Assembly: GCA_023078555.1 (NCBI GenBank)
Contig: CM041201.1
Span: 129,213-193,212, forward strand
Direction: 5' to 3'
DNA from: Ulva prolifera
Lineage: Eukaryota; Chlorophyta; Ulvophyceae; Ulvales; Ulvaceae
DNA: 64,000 bases
Positions 1 to 12,822 of this stretch are shown piece after piece; positions within the stretch are counted from its first letter, which is position 1; each line of letters begins with the position of its first letter. The translations under genes were made by a program, and so were the position numbers. The notes beneath the pieces were generated by a model that was given only the letters and a program-made list of their open reading frames with translations, had not been told where the DNA came from and searched no databases.

Positions 1-3000
1 CCTCTGTGCAGCCGGGACGCTGTTCTGTGCGGCTGGGGCGGGGCCGCTGCGGGTCGCGCCTCCTGCTGAGCGCGCCTTGAAGGCTTTCGCGATTGCTGCA
101 AGGACGGCAGGCTGGCCCTTCGGGACGCGGCAGGCGCGTGCCTCATAGCCGCTCTTGCGCTGCGCTGGCCCGCGGCCGCTCTCTGCCGCCGTAGCGGCCG
201 CCGCCTCTGATGTTTTGAAGGTCGCGTGTGCCTCGATGACGACCTGCCCGCTGCCGGGCGCGCCGACCACCAGCTTCGTCGGCTTCAGGACCTGCACGCG
301 CCCGGAAGTGTGAGGCTCTGGCGGACCCGGCCGCCCGGCACCGGATTCAGCCGGACACCGGCGGAATCCGATGTCCAAAGAATCAGCATCATTTGATCTG
401 CCGTGGTGGTTCGCAGACATGATTGGCACAATGCAACAGCTACACGCATGCAGAGCAGTTTGACGACGGACGCACAGCTTGGCCTACCAGGAAAGCGGCA
501 TCGGCGCGGCCGGCGTTGTCAGCAGCAAGGCCCCAGCAGTAAGGCACTAGGATACCGGCACAGTTGGGTGCAACATATAGACACGGGCGAGAGGGTACCT
601 GGAGCTCCATCTGATCGGTGGTCGCCAGGCAGCGGATGACGCCTGGGGGGGCGTCCTCAGGGGGCTCCCGAGCGAGGCCCAGGAGGTCGTCGGTGGGGGC
701 GCGGCGCACGCGCTTGCGCGGGTGCGTCGCGAAGTTCGCGGCATCGGCCTCCGCATCATTCACAGCCACGCCGGCGTTGCCGTACGGTGCGACAAAGAGC
801 CGCACGACCACCTGCACGACCCGCCCGTCATCTGTGAACGGAGTCCAGACCCCAGAGAGTCAGGTTTGAGCGGTGTGACATCCGATTGCACACGCGACGA
901 CGCCAGTCAAGCTCACACACAACAATGACCCTCGACACGCCCTACACACAGCCTGGCAGAGTGTCGCCCGGCACTCCACCTTGTCACATCGCATCTGCGT
1001 CACACTCAGTCCCCGCATTGTCCACGCCATTACATGCATCATGCACCCGTCAATCCCTGCATGCATGAGGATACCGCGGCGCACCGCGTCCTTGCCCTTC
1101 TCCTTGTGCACGACCCCCCGCCACAGCACGGTGTCGGCCTCCTCCGCGTCGTCGATCGCCTCGATCACCTCCCCCACCGCGATGTTCGGAGACGGCTGCC
1201 ACTGCGGCCGCTCACGGACCATCACCTGCGGCGTCTGGAACGGGTACGGCTGCGGCCCGTAGAAGACGAACGGCACCCAGGTGGTCGGGTTGGGGTCGAG
1301 CGGGTCGCCGGGGTAGTGCTCCTCCACCAGCAGCCGGAGGCCTCCCTCGAGGCCGCTCCCGGTGCGCGCATCTGCCAGCCTCGCATCCCACCAGCCGCCG
1401 AGGAAGTCCTGCATGCCAGCGTTGGGTCGCCCGGCAGCAGTTTTGGGGGCTGCCACCGCCAACAAAACTCATTCCGTACTCAATTAAAGCCATGCACATC
1501 TGGGGCAGCGTTACATAGGGTATAGGTCTAAAAAATCATAATATTTGTTGGGGCTGCCACCCTGGAAAATAATGATTATGTATACCTAGCCGAGTACCTA
1601 GAAAACCCAGCGTTACGCGTAACATGTCCCTGCTTTTAATTTGCTACGGTATGTCTCAGCCCGGAGACCAAACATTGCTTCGTGTTGCAGTCCCGTGAAG
1701 ACGGCGCTCATTGTGCAACATGTGTGAGGCTGCACGCAAGCGGGCATCTGGTACCTCGCATGCATGCTGTCAGACAGTATACCGACACACGGCGCGTGGT
1801 AGCGTACACGCCCTGATTGAGCACATGCGCCACCTCTGCGGGCGTGCAGAGGTCAGCGATGCAGGGGGCCATCGCGCGCGGCAGGACTGCTGCCATGACA
1901 GAGCCCCCAAGCTGAAGGTGTGCCCTCTCGTTCCCGGCATGCATGACGGCGTCGCCGATGCGAATGGCCGCGTCGTAGGCATCTCCGCTGCGTGAGACGT
2001 CGAGAGATGTGGTGGTGATCGCATGCCGCAGTGCGTGTGACAGCCTGAATGCGGTGCGGCAAAGTGCGTCGCAGGGGACGGAGCGGTCTGCTGAGATCCT
2101 CTACTCGAACACACACATGCACGCCGGCACGCCGGCGCGTGCATGTGTTGTCACCCGTGCGCCAGTTGAAGCGGCTCACCCCAGCCAGAGTGGCTACAGG
2201 CGGCCGGGCGGCGAAGAGCCGCACCTTCTCAGTGCTGACAAACTGCACGCGCATGCGCTTCCCTGCGCGGGCGGTTTGCGCGAGGCGCAGCGCCGGCGGC
2301 TGCGCGATGAGCGCCGTGTGGATCGACGCGACGTCCAGGCGCAGCATGAAGTCCCCGAGTCGCAGTTGCCGCACGTGCTCCGTCCAGATCGCGCCCGGGG
2401 GCAGCCCGCCACCCGGCGGCCGCTTCGGCGGCAGCGCGTTGAGTGGCAGCTGCCGCAGCCGCGTCGCATCCTCCACGACCATCCCTGCGCGCCACACACG
2501 TTCCGTACCGCCCTCGAGAACCATGTGGGCATGTAGAGCGATATAGAACAAGCTCCTAGTCCTGAAGATGAGCGGTGATTGCAGCCATGCAGCTTCAGCA
2601 CTGCACTTCCTGTTGAGGACACCGGTATGAGGCGCAGCTCGCTGAGCAGCAAGGCCGAATTTGAACAGCGGAGCATACAGACTGAGAGACGGTCACTGCC
2701 CGTGCGCAAGCGCTGACGGCGCTGAGCTGCGCAGGGGCAGCCGCACGGCACTCGTAGGCCATGCACACATGAACGCCAGCGATTCTGCAAGCCGCAGTGC
2801 ATGCGGCACGCTGCCATGGGTGTCTGCAGTGATCAACACTTTGGCCCGGTCGCAAGCAAGCCCATTTGAAAAGTCCACCCAATGGCATTCGCAGTGGACG
2901 CTATTCACCTGCAACGGCGTCCTCGTCCGCCACCTCCTCATCGTCACTCAGTTCGGGGCTCGGCTCGGGCTCCGCGTCCGCCCCCCTGGGCCCCTTCTGC

Positions 3001-4309
3001 CGCCCTGCCGCGGCGCCGCGGTCACGCTGCGGGCCGCGCCCCCTGCCACCCTCCTCCTCGTCCTCCTCCTCCCCAGCTCCGTCGCTTGTGCTCGAGCTGC
3101 TGGGGCCGTCGGACACGCCGCCGGACGCCGTCGGCCGGCCGCGGCTCGTCGAGGTGCGGCCCCGGCTCCCCCGTGACACGACGCGGCCGCCGCGGCTGCC
3201 TCCTCCGTTGAGCCTGCCGCTGCGCGGCTTGTCGGCATCATCTGCGTCGCCCGTACCAGCGCCTGCAGGCAAAGACGCGAGCAATCAAACATGCGACAAG
3301 CGGACGTCGAGCGAGTCGGGGCGGGCCTCAGGCAGCACCAGCGCTCCTCGTATGCACGATTGCGGCATGTAATGCATGTTCACCGATTTGATGCAATTCT
3401 TGGGTCGCGGCCCGACCCAAACGGCGCACTTCTAAGCCAGAGACGCCCCCGATGCAGCGCACACACAGCGGCAGCACTTGTCCACAACATGCAATCAAAC
3501 ATCAGACTTCGCCGCCAATGCAACAGCGACATTGGCACACGACGACATCCAATACTGGAGCAACGGACTGGACGCCCTGTCGCCCCGCAGCCCAGCAGGG
3601 AACCCACCGGCACTCCAAGCAGCGCCGAGCGGCATCCCGCGGCTCGCGCCCGGCGCTGCTGCCTGGAAGGCGCCTCGGTTCGACGCACGGCCGATGTCGT
3701 CGTCCATGCTGAGCTCGTTGCGCACGCATGCTGGCCACACGGCAGCAATGTCGTTCTTCCGGGAGAAGAAGGACGTGCTGTCAAACGGTGGCGCGCGCAC
3801 TCCCATCGCGTCGGCGTCCGAGCATGCGAGCCGCGTGAGGTGGAACCCCGTCCACAGCTGCCGCATCTTGAGGGAGCGGTTAGTCATGGTGGTGGGGGCG
3901 CGGAAGACCGCAGCTGCCGCTGACCACAGCTTGTTCTCTGATAGCGCCTCTTCGCCACCCCATGACTGCACCAATTCCCCGCGTAGTCGAGGCCCTGTTA
4001 TACCATCTGACTCGTTTTTTTCTAGTCTACCCCTCTGGCATGGGTTCTTGGTATGGACAACCTATCACAGCATCGAACTCTGGATGGAGCGGAGCTGTGA
4101 CACACATGAAGGCAGCCACTGTGCTGTGAGTCCGGGCGAAGGTGTGCGCTCCTGAGCGGCGGTGTGGTGTTGCGAGACGGCGGTGCCACGAACCCTGACT
4201 GTGCCAACATGCATCTACAGCCATCTTTGAGAGCGCGTGCGTGAGGCACAAGATCTTTCTTATCTGAAGATTGTGCGCAGTCTTTCAAAACAGTCAGAGT
4301 GCGCTTCAT
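1..4309 (-). CDS. Unrecognised large multi-exon gene, 3' end beyond the window
   Basis: I do not recognise the family. Seven exons join in consistent phase: 3965-3689, 3262-2909, 2484-2155, 2087-1810, 1408-1075, 831-599 and 291 to the window edge (699 codons). A possible first exon, 4309-4250, starts with ATG and also fits in phase. The protein starts with a mixed region, then a low-complexity stretch rich in R/G/S and runs of E/D (exon 3262-2909, like a nuclear or RNA-binding disordered region), followed by folded-looking, hydrophobic-patterned exons. The motifs TTWVPFVFYGPQPYP and VVQVVVRLFVAPYG read like beta strands. Donors are mainly GTGCGT/GTGAGC types and acceptors end in CAG. The intron 1409-1809 carries a short inverted-repeat element. 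The exon joins are well supported; the first exon and the function are not. Confidence 0.6.
1474..1649. mobile_element. MITE-like element, copy 1 (degenerate)
   Basis: A 176-bp AT-richer segment begins CCGTACTCAATTAAAGCC and ends with the diverged inverted complement TTTTAATTTGCTACGG, followed by TA. The inside carries GGCAGCGTTA near the left end and GCGTTACG near the right. The same layout, ends and internal words occur in a second copy at 32213-32484. It has no coding capacity. It lies in an intron of the unrecognised minus-strand gene. The family match rests on the sequence; calling it a MITE is inference. Confidence 0.6.
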
Positions 4310-4582
4310 CAGACTGGCGGCTTTGGCTGCAGCTATTGGCAATTGAGCGGGGACGCGAAACACAACTCTAGGTGCACTGCTTAACAGCCACGAGTAAGCA
4401 GGTGGGATGTATGGCATGTGCGTTATATGACTGCGGTCTGTTTCGGCGAAGAAACAGGACCATGCTTATTTGCTCATCCGCGCTACCGGTTCGAGTGTCC
4501 GGCTGTGGCTGTCACTTGCGGACAGAAGGCACCAACGCTATTGACACATCATGCAGATACCCCCCACGAAGTATATATGCAC

Positions 4583-6165
4583 CTTTAGTGCAAACAGTGG
4601 CGCTGGCCGAGATGGAAATGGGTGTGCTGCTGATGGCATGAATCGGATGGGACGCATCAGGAGGTCTGCGAGTGATTCAGTGTGACCAGGCTGCAACCAT
4701 GCCACGGCCCAGCGCGCCACAGTGACAAATGGTGTCACGGCCAATGCACACGAGAGCGAGCGCAGCGCTGCGCAGCATCTGGCAAGACTCAGAGGACCTT
4801 AGGTTGAATGTGCCCTGAACGATGCAGTGGACGGAAGGGTGATGGGTGCTTCATCGCATGGGATTGCAAGAAAGAAAGGGATCGGACAACACTCCTGACC
4901 AAACCTAACATCGGCAATAAACCAGCAGGCACACTGTCCCAAACAAACAGGGGGCACACCAAATGATGATCCCGGCCTGGAGCAATAGCATGCGAGACGC
5001 ACCATCACGACCAGCCACAAAGCATATGACTGGACGAATAGATCCCGACGCAGGCCCAGGAAGCGTGGCATCTGCTGCAAAACAGGGTCAGAAATGTGTT
5101 CTCCGTATCGCCTGACTGCTTGAAGCCAGTTCTCCGCGTCTCTGTCATGGTTGGTGAAGCCGTTCTCTGCAGCAGCGGGGCTGGCTGTCGCAGGCGCAGG
5201 GGTGCCTGAGGCGTTGTCTGCAGGCGCCGCTTCAGCCGAGTTTGCAGCAGTGGATGGTGGAGTGCACGCATCTCGTGGCGGCCCTGATGTAGGGCCTGCT
5301 GCAGGAGGTGCTTTGGTGGCGCTGGAGGACACGGGCGGCACAGTGGCTTGGCGGGAAGGTCCCCGTGCGCCACTGGAAGGCACGACAGCTTTGCTGCTGA
5401 GCGGTGGAGGATCTACTCCGTGCTTTACTGCAATCTGCTTGTAGGTCTCCGGGCAATAAAGGCGCGACTTGGGGATGTGGACGCCTGGAGCGCTGGCCTC
5501 CCAGGTGTCGTCAGAGATGCTGCCATGCCACACTGAGGTGCTTTCCCGAGACACAACATCAGGCTTGGGCTTCTCAGACGAGCCGTTGGCACTGGCATCA
5601 TCCCAAGTCACCAGCATGTAAGTGGGATGGTGCGCAACAACAGTTGCTGCCCGGAACTCAGAGCTATGCGCATGTGCTGCAATGTATGCCGTATCATCGG
5701 GCCTAGCAGCTACCTTAGGAGCTATCCAGTGGTGCTTCAGGCCTCCTGGCATGTCTTTGGCGCATCTCCAGCATAGCCAGGTTTCCGTAGGCTCCGGGCC
5801 ATCTGCGCGGCAACATAGATCAAGACCCAGCCTTCAGCACGAGCACAAAGCTACGCGATCAGCCTTGCATCTAGTTCGTATGAACGCCGTCAACCCTCAG
5901 ATCGGTCGAGCTTTTGGCGTTGGCGCCCTCGCCAACGGCAATCATAGACAGACGGCATGGTCTGAAGCAAATAATTTCTGAGCGCAGTCGCACCGGCACG
6001 ATCATAGTAGCCAGCGCAATTGTAGTGATATGCGGCTGGGCATTGACTGCATTCGAGCAGTACGCTTGCGTCTACAGCTGCAGCACCTGCATTCTGTGGG
6101 CCAGGCTGCGACAGTTTCTCGCACGCACCACAGATACTCTCATGCTGGAAAATACCACTCTTCAT
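4583..6165 (-). CDS. PHD-finger protein (putative chromatin reader), 3' end unresolved
   Basis: Exon 6165-5937 and exon 5802-5003 join in phase and rebuild a PHD zinc finger split by the intron: ICGAC, then LLECSQC, then AYHYNC in the first exon, and LCWRC at the start of the second, giving the C4-H-C3 ligand order. After the finger, around residues 95-190, lies a region containing AATVVAHHPTYMLVTWDD, resembling a small beta-barrel (Tudor/PWWP-like), then an Ala/Pro/Ser-rich linker and a helical tail (NWLQAVRRYGEHISDPVLQQ). PHD fingers usually read histone H3 tails, so a nuclear chromatin role is inferred. A third exon, 4690-4583, fits in phase but is tentative, and no stop codon is assigned. 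The ATG at 6165 is the first plausible start. The gene is divergent from SEC31. Confidence 0.65.
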
Positions 6166-6597
6166 CTAGTCAAACACACCGGATCATGGCGTACGCGCCT
6201 TCCTGCAAAGTGCGAGCGCGCCAATCTGCGCTAGGGCCATCCACCCACGCGGTGATATAAAGCTTCGTACTGCAACTAGACATGGATAATCAATTTATGA
6301 AATTCATGACAATATCGCTCGCGCCCGTCGCTTGGCAATCGCTCCGGAATACAAATGCATGACCTAGTCTAGTTTTGGTTGAGCCAGTTTCCCACCAGCC
6401 ACATGAGGAACAGCTTGAGAGTGGTTGTGTATTCACGCATGCTCCTGTCCATCCTATAGTGCCATGCTGTTCTGTGGATCTTTCAAGAAGGCAGGTCTTT
6501 CCTTGCCTGGACACAGCGGACGTGGGTCGCTCTGCGTTGCTGCACCCTCGAGCGTAAACGGAGCTCGCAGTCAAATGGAGCCGTGAAAAGGGCAAGT
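6166..6597. other. Intergenic, divergent promoters of PHD gene and SEC31
   Basis: 432 bp between the start codons of two divergently transcribed genes. I see no gene, RNA or repeat. It probably holds both promoters and 5' UTRs; no convincing TATA box was found. Confidence 0.5.
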
Positions 6598-9500
6598 ATG
6601 AGTGTTCAAAAGCAGTATTCCAAGCAATCTTACGCAGCGTTCTGCCCAGCAGCGCCGCTGATCGTCGCGGGCACTGCGCAGTATGGTCTTCATGACGATG
6701 CCTTCAGCGCCCAGGCTACCTTGGAGGTGCGTGTATCTGCGTCAACACGACATACATATATTTAGACAACATAGGGCTCTTCGCCACGAGGTATTGTCCA
6801 GTAATGATCTCCAATGACCTGTGTTATAGAGCACTCGCACAAGCCTACTCGTGTCGCACGCCAAACACGCCGACGCGTCAGAAGTCCGCTGCATATATGA
6901 AGATGTTTCTCTGTGTGTGAGTTTGGGCCGTGCCTATCGCCATGTCCATCGTCTCGATACAGCAATCCCGTCATGCCTTGACCGCGAACTCTTGACCTGC
7001 AGGTGCTGTCCTTGGACTTGGCTAAGCCAGGCCTAGAGGTTCCCCGGGTTGGAACTTCGGTGCCTCTTAAAGCGCCTCTCCAGAGCATTGCCTGGGGCTC
7101 ATATGGCATTGCCACCAGGAAAAGCCAAGTACGCCACCACGCTGATCCCTCTTCACTGGACGGCATATGCTTCCTACCTCTACAAGCATGATCAGCACGT
7201 AACGAACAATCTGCAATGCAGTACGGCATTCTTGCGGGCTCGCTGGCTAATGGCGAAGTCACACTCTGGGACCCCACAGCCATCGTGAAGCACGCCCAGC
7301 CAGGTTCCACCGTCATCCACACCTGGAAGCCAAGCACGAACGGAAAGGTAACATTATGTAGCAACGCTCATACTCGACCCTGTGAACGCTGCGACACTCG
7401 AGAGCCTGATCACGATACGCCACACCTGCTTGCAGATCAACAAGCTCGCGTTCAACCCATCTTCGCCAAATGTCATGGCCTTGGGCAGTTCCGCTGGGGA
7501 AGTCATGGTTTATGATATCACCAATCCTTTGGTCCCCCGTGATGTCCTGGCCGGGCCTGATGCTGCACCTGGGCCTCCTGTCACGTACCAGCCTGAGTTC
7601 CGGTCTGGGCCTGGTGAGGTGTTGACCCTCGCGTTCAACAATGTCTCGTCCCACATCCTCACTGTCGGCTTTGCAAATGGCGTCACGCACCTCATCGATT
7701 CCCGGAACAAGCGCAAGTACATGGAGTTCTCTGACGAGAACCTGCCCCGACGCATTGCGGGCGCTGCATGGTCCCCTACCGTGGAGACCCACCTGGTGCT
7801 TGCTTCGGAGGATGACCGCTCCCCGACTCTGCAATTCTGGGATATCAAGAACTTGCGCACGCCTGTGCTGGAGTTTGTGGGCCACAGCCGTGGTGTCACG
7901 GACGTCGCGTGGGCGCCTGAAGACTCCGGCCTGTTGCTGTCCTCTGGCAAGGACTCCCAGAGCATCATCTGGGACGCTCGCTCAGGCGAGCGCCTGGGCT
8001 GCCTGCAGCCAATGGAGCCTGGACCAGCAATACAGGTATGCTGATTCACCGCACTGCAGCCGTCCTGCGCTCATGCGTGGCGCCTGTTTGACTTGTCGGG
8101 CGTCTCAGGTCACTCCCTGCTGCACCAGTGACAAAGAAACACCGTTCGACTGTGCCTGGTGATCCCCTTGCAAGCACCATGAGTCAGATGTCCGTCGCGG
8201 GTGTTCGTAAACCGCCGATGCGGGTGCCATGGTCGACTGTCAGCCGCTTGAGGGTCTCATTATGCTGCTGTCAACCAGACGTCACCTAGCAAATCTGCAA
8301 GGTGCAGCACCTGCTGCTGGTTGCTGCTTGTGACATACACTAGAGTTCGCAGAGGTGCTTCAGCCTGTTTGGCTCGATGCCAAGTGACCCCTGTATTCGG
8401 GCAGCGTCTGAGAACTTCAACGGTACAAAGTTCATCTCATGCATTGCTCCCTGAACACCGCCTAAGGTCCAGCAAGCTGTGTTCCGCTCACATTGACACT
8501 GCATTCTGTGCAAACGTCTCCTGAGCTGCCACGCTCCACTCCTGACTGCCGCAAGAGGAACGCGAGATCATGGCCGATGCCGCTGCATCTGCAGCCTATG
8601 AGCCTGTGTATCCAGAAGACGCGTTGCCAGGTCATGGCCGCGATTCCATGGTGCCCACGGCTGGTTTCAGAGCTTCTATGTCGCAGTGAGCTATACAATC
8701 TCTCGCACCTGTGCTGGCATTGCCGCAGCCTCGACGCAGGGCAGACCCCTTTTTATCACAGCCCGATGCAGCACGCATCACAGATTCCTTCAGCAGGCTC
8801 CTCACATGCGCGATCTGCAAAGCCGTCGGACGTGAGGCAGCGTGAGTCAGTCAAGCTGATCTACATCTGCATGCACTAGTGGCCAGCGGTTACGTCTGCA
8901 TGGCCTCCACACCATCCGCGCCCGATGCCGGGCAAGTACTGGTCCCAGGCGCTGTCGGCTGAGGCGCGCCTCGCAAGTGCAGGTAGCATGGAGCCCCAGT
9001 AGCCACGGCATGTTCCTGTCGAGCCAGGCCGGCCGCGGCGTGTACCTCGCGAGCCACGTCGGGTGCGCGTGCAGCACGGAGATGTACACCGACCCGCACA
9101 CCGGCCAGGCGTCCACGTACACGATGCCGCGGCCGCTGCCGCAGCCGCCCGCGTACATGCTGCGCCGCTCTGTCGCGCGCTTCGGCTGGGGCGGCCGGCT
9201 CGCGACGGCGCAGCCGCCGGCGGGCCACGACGCGACGCGCGCGGTCGCGGTGCGCACGCTCACGCTCGAGCCCGACCTGAAGCGCCACAGCGAGGAGTTC
9301 GAGGGCGCGATGGGCGGCGACCTGCGTTCGTACTGCGCGCAGAAGGCTGCGAACGAGGCAGAGGGGGAACGTGAGTACTGGAGCTTCATCGAGGTGTGTG
9401 CCGCAGGCAACTGCAACTCCATCACGCCTAGTTACGCCGCAGCTCTGTGGCCGATGACGTCGAGCCTGCCTGAATCTGAGCCTGTACACGGATATGTGTC

Positions 9501-12500
9501 ACTGCCTGTTGTGCTATGGGACCGTGTAAGGCTGCAGCAGCCACATGCCACGCACTGCGCGTCAATGCTACGGCCGCTGTGAGGTCCCGTGTGCTGCGGG
9601 GTCGGATGGTGCCTTGATACACACTCTGCCGGCTATGGCGGACCCGGCGCTGCACAGGCAGGCATGTGGCGCAGCATGGCCCCACTCAGCGCAAGCATGC
9701 CGTCTGCATGTGCAGGTTCTGCTCGAGGCGGAGGAGCGGCGCCTGCCGGAGATGTTGGCGCGGCTCGGCTTCACTGCGGAGGTCGCGGCGTCTGCGCGCG
9801 CGGGCGCGGGTGCGTCGGAGCAGGTCGAAGCGGCGGCCGCGCTGCTCGCAAACTCGTCCCTCGTCGGCGACAGCGGGCCCCTGCTCGGCGACGGCGGCGG
9901 CGCGGACAAGCGGTTCTTCGACCCCGATGCGCCGCCACCCCCCGCCGTCGCGTCGCCGCGGCCTGGCGACGGCGGCCCCGGGGCCGCCGGCGCGGGCAGC
10001 TTCTTTGAGAACCTGAACGCGACCGGGTCGCTGACGCCCAAGGAGAAGTCCGGGCGGGGGCCGACGTTCGGCGGCGGGGTAAACGGCGGCGTCGGGGACT
10101 CGGGCACGCTCGAGGCGGAGGCCGAGGGCGAGACGGAGCTGCAGCGTCACCTGTTCATTGGCAACCACGCACAGGCGGTCGCGACGTGCCTATCGCATGA
10201 CCGCCTCGCCGATGCGCTCATCGTCGCGCACGTCTCGGCCGACCCCGCCCTGTGGCAGTCGACGCTCGAGAAGTACATGGAGGTGAGCCCGCAGCCGTAC
10301 CTGCGCGTCGTGGAGGCCCAGATGCGGGAGGACTACGAGAGCCTGATCAAGTCGCGGCCGGTCGGGCGCTGGGCGGAGACGGCCGCGATCCTGCTGACGT
10401 ACGTGTCCCCGCCGGACTTCCAGTGGCTGTGCAAGAAGCTCGCGAAGCGGCTCGACGAGAGCGGCATGCGGCACGCGGCCGCGCTGTGCTACATCTGCGC
10501 GGCGGACGTGGACAGCGCGGTGACGCTGTGGATGCGGGACGCGCATGACTCCGGCCTGCCGGTGCCGCGGCTGCAGGTGCGCTCGCCGCGGTCGTGCTGC
10601 CGAGCGATGTCTGGGGAGGTCCTGGCCGGATGCGCGGGCGCTTTGCATGCTCAAATGACGATATCGCGCCGGTTATTTGGACCTATTGTTCTTTCGTGTC
10701 TGCCGGACTGTCCCTGGATCCACCGGTGCCTGCGCGGCGCCCAGTTCTTGGGTGAACACACCAGCATGTTAGCGTTTCCTCAGGGTGGCGCTCCATTCGA
10801 CGGCCGTGGCTCGCCTGGCCATCACACTCTCCCTGAAACAGCACCGCTGCCGAGAATAAGGAGCACAGCAGGCTGACGAGCGCCGGCCCGATGCCCGACG
10901 CCGCGTGCGCGTGTGTGCAGGCTGTCCTGGAGAAGAGCATCGCCCTGTGCCTCGCCGCAGCCAACACGTCCGCAACGTCGGCCCTCGCCGACCTGCTCGC
11001 GAACTACGTGCTGCGCCTCGTCGACCAGGGCGCCATGCGCTCCGCGATGACGTACCTCGGCCTCCTCGACAGCCTGCCGCCTGATGCGGCCCCCGCGCTC
11101 GCGATCCTCCGCGACCGTGTCGCGCAAGCCGCCGCCGCGGAGGTGCGTCCGTCAACACTATCCCCCCCCCCCCCCCCCCTCATTGCTTCGTAACTTACCG
11201 GTGGCGCAGATATCAGAATTGATTTGTGGCGGCTCCGCTGGCATGTAGTGTTGCTGGTGCAGATATACGTGCACGTGGTGTGGCGTATGGGGCTCACAGC
11301 ACATGGGTTCGTCCGTGTGCGCATGCAGTGTCTTGCGGCGTAGCCGCGGCAGCATCTGCTGTTACAGTGCCCTGTACCAATCCGGCCATCTGCGAGCCGA
11401 CGATGCGCAGTCCTTGCGTTGCTTCTGCGGACTTGCCGACTGCACGTCGTCCTCGTATCAGTGGCCGGCATCAGACGCTGTCCATGTGCTGGCCACACAT
11501 TCTGGGGGGTCTGCGCACACGGCACACACCACATTCCCCGACGTGCGGTCGATGCTCGCCTGCAGATGCCGGACGCCGCCCAGGCCAACGTCCCGCCGTT
11601 CGAGTACGTCGACGTGCCCGTCAGCGCGCAAGGCGGCGCCGCGCAGCAGGAGCAGCACAGCGCGGCCGCGGCGGCCAGCCAGTACTCGCATGGCGGCCAG
11701 TATGACGCGGCCGCGTACGGCCAGGGGCAGCAGTACGCCAGCAGCGTGGGGTCGCAGGCCCCGGGCTATGGCGCCTCGAGCGCCTCGCAGTACGGCGGGT
11801 ACGCGGCGCCGGCCGCGCCACAGTATACGGCGCCCGCGCCGCCGCCGGCCGCGACCTCGACCGCCCCGACCGCGTACAACCAGTCTGTGTACGACCCTGC
11901 CGGGAACTACGGGAAGACTCGGCAGACGTACCTGCAGTCGTACCCGTCCGCGGAGCCAAAGGCGTACCAGGCGCCCCCGGCGCAGGCGCCGCCTCTGCAG
12001 CCGCAGCACAGTGGCTACAGTGCGGGGCCGGCGGTGGGGGCGGGGCCGCGGCGCTTCACGCCGAAGCCCCAGACGCCCGCCGCGCCGACGTCTCCGTACG
12101 CTCAGCCCGGGGCCGCCCCTAGCCACCCGCACTCTCCCGGCGCCGGTGCGCGGGCGCAGCAGTTTGCGGCGGAGCCGCCGCAACAGCGGGCGCCGCGTGC
12201 GGTGTTCCAGCCGATGCACGCTGCCGCGCCGCGGCCCCAGCCGCAGCCGCAGCCGCAGCAGATGCAGCCGCCGCAGCCGCCGCAGCCGCCGGCCCCCCCG
12301 GCTCCTCCGGCCCGTCCCCCGGGCCCTCCCCCAGACTGCTCTGTCTACAACGTCGACACAAGCAACGTGTCTGCCCACGTCCTCCCTGTGGTCCAGAACC
12401 TGATGGGCCTCTACCAGGCACGCTCCCTGCTCCATCCTGTCACTGCATGTCGAATTGAACACAACTTCTCTGACGAAACCATGGCCACCTCGGCGTTACA

Positions 12501-12822
12501 TGCTGCGTGTGGTACCGTCTGATAGTCACGTGCTGGTGGGTGAGTGCAGGCGTGTGAGCCACTGGCGCAGCACATGGCTCACCGAAAGGAGATGGAAGAC
12601 AATGCGAAGAAGCTGGGCATTCTGTTCTGGAAGCTCAATTCAAACGACCTGAGTGAGGAGGTCGTGGCGCAGCTGGTGCCACTGTCCCACGCCCTGTCAG
12701 CAGGCGACATCGCCACCGCCAAGTCCATCCATGTCAAGCTCACGGGCAGCCACTGGAACGAGTGTTCCTCCTGGCTGCAGGTTATCAAGCGGCTCATGAA
12801 GGCTAGGCAGCAGCTTCAGTGA
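6598..12822 (+). CDS. SEC31: SEC31, COPII outer-coat WD40/alpha-solenoid protein
   Basis: SEC31 pairs with SEC13 to form the outer cage of COPII vesicles at ER exit sites. Nine exons join in phase 0 (6598-6726, 7003-7128, 7222-7347, 7436-8035, 8983-9393, 9716-10576, 10921-11142, 11566-12417, 12550-12822), giving 1199 aa, normal for the family. Residues 1 to about 370 are the WD40 propeller; LASEDDRSPTLQFWDIKNLR and GHSRGVTDVAWAPEDSGLL match SEC31 closely. About 400-825 is the alpha-solenoid (LKRHSEEFEGA, YWSFIE, LEKYMEV). About 826-1100 is the Pro/Gln/Ala-rich linker that contacts SEC23 in other species, and 1110-1199 the conserved C-terminal helical domain (EDNAKKLGILFWKLN). The last intron appears to use a GC donor. 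The 945-bp intron 4 could hide a microexon, because the expected short NWxFD segment is absent. Confidence 0.95.
12418..12549 (+). other. Probable GC-AG intron in SEC31
   Basis: The exon ends CTACCAG and is followed by GCACGC, not GT; the intron ends GTGCAG. Joining here preserves phase and the family alignment (LMGLYQ, then ACEPLAQHM). No GT donor near the exon end keeps the frame. All other SEC31 introns modelled here use GT. Confidence 0.6.

Noticed and set aside
4440..4520. GGTTCGA T-loop-like sequence as tRNA
   Set aside because: No acceptor stem, D-arm or anticodon arm can be paired around it. The same holds for GGTTCGA near 19129 (coding) and 16769.
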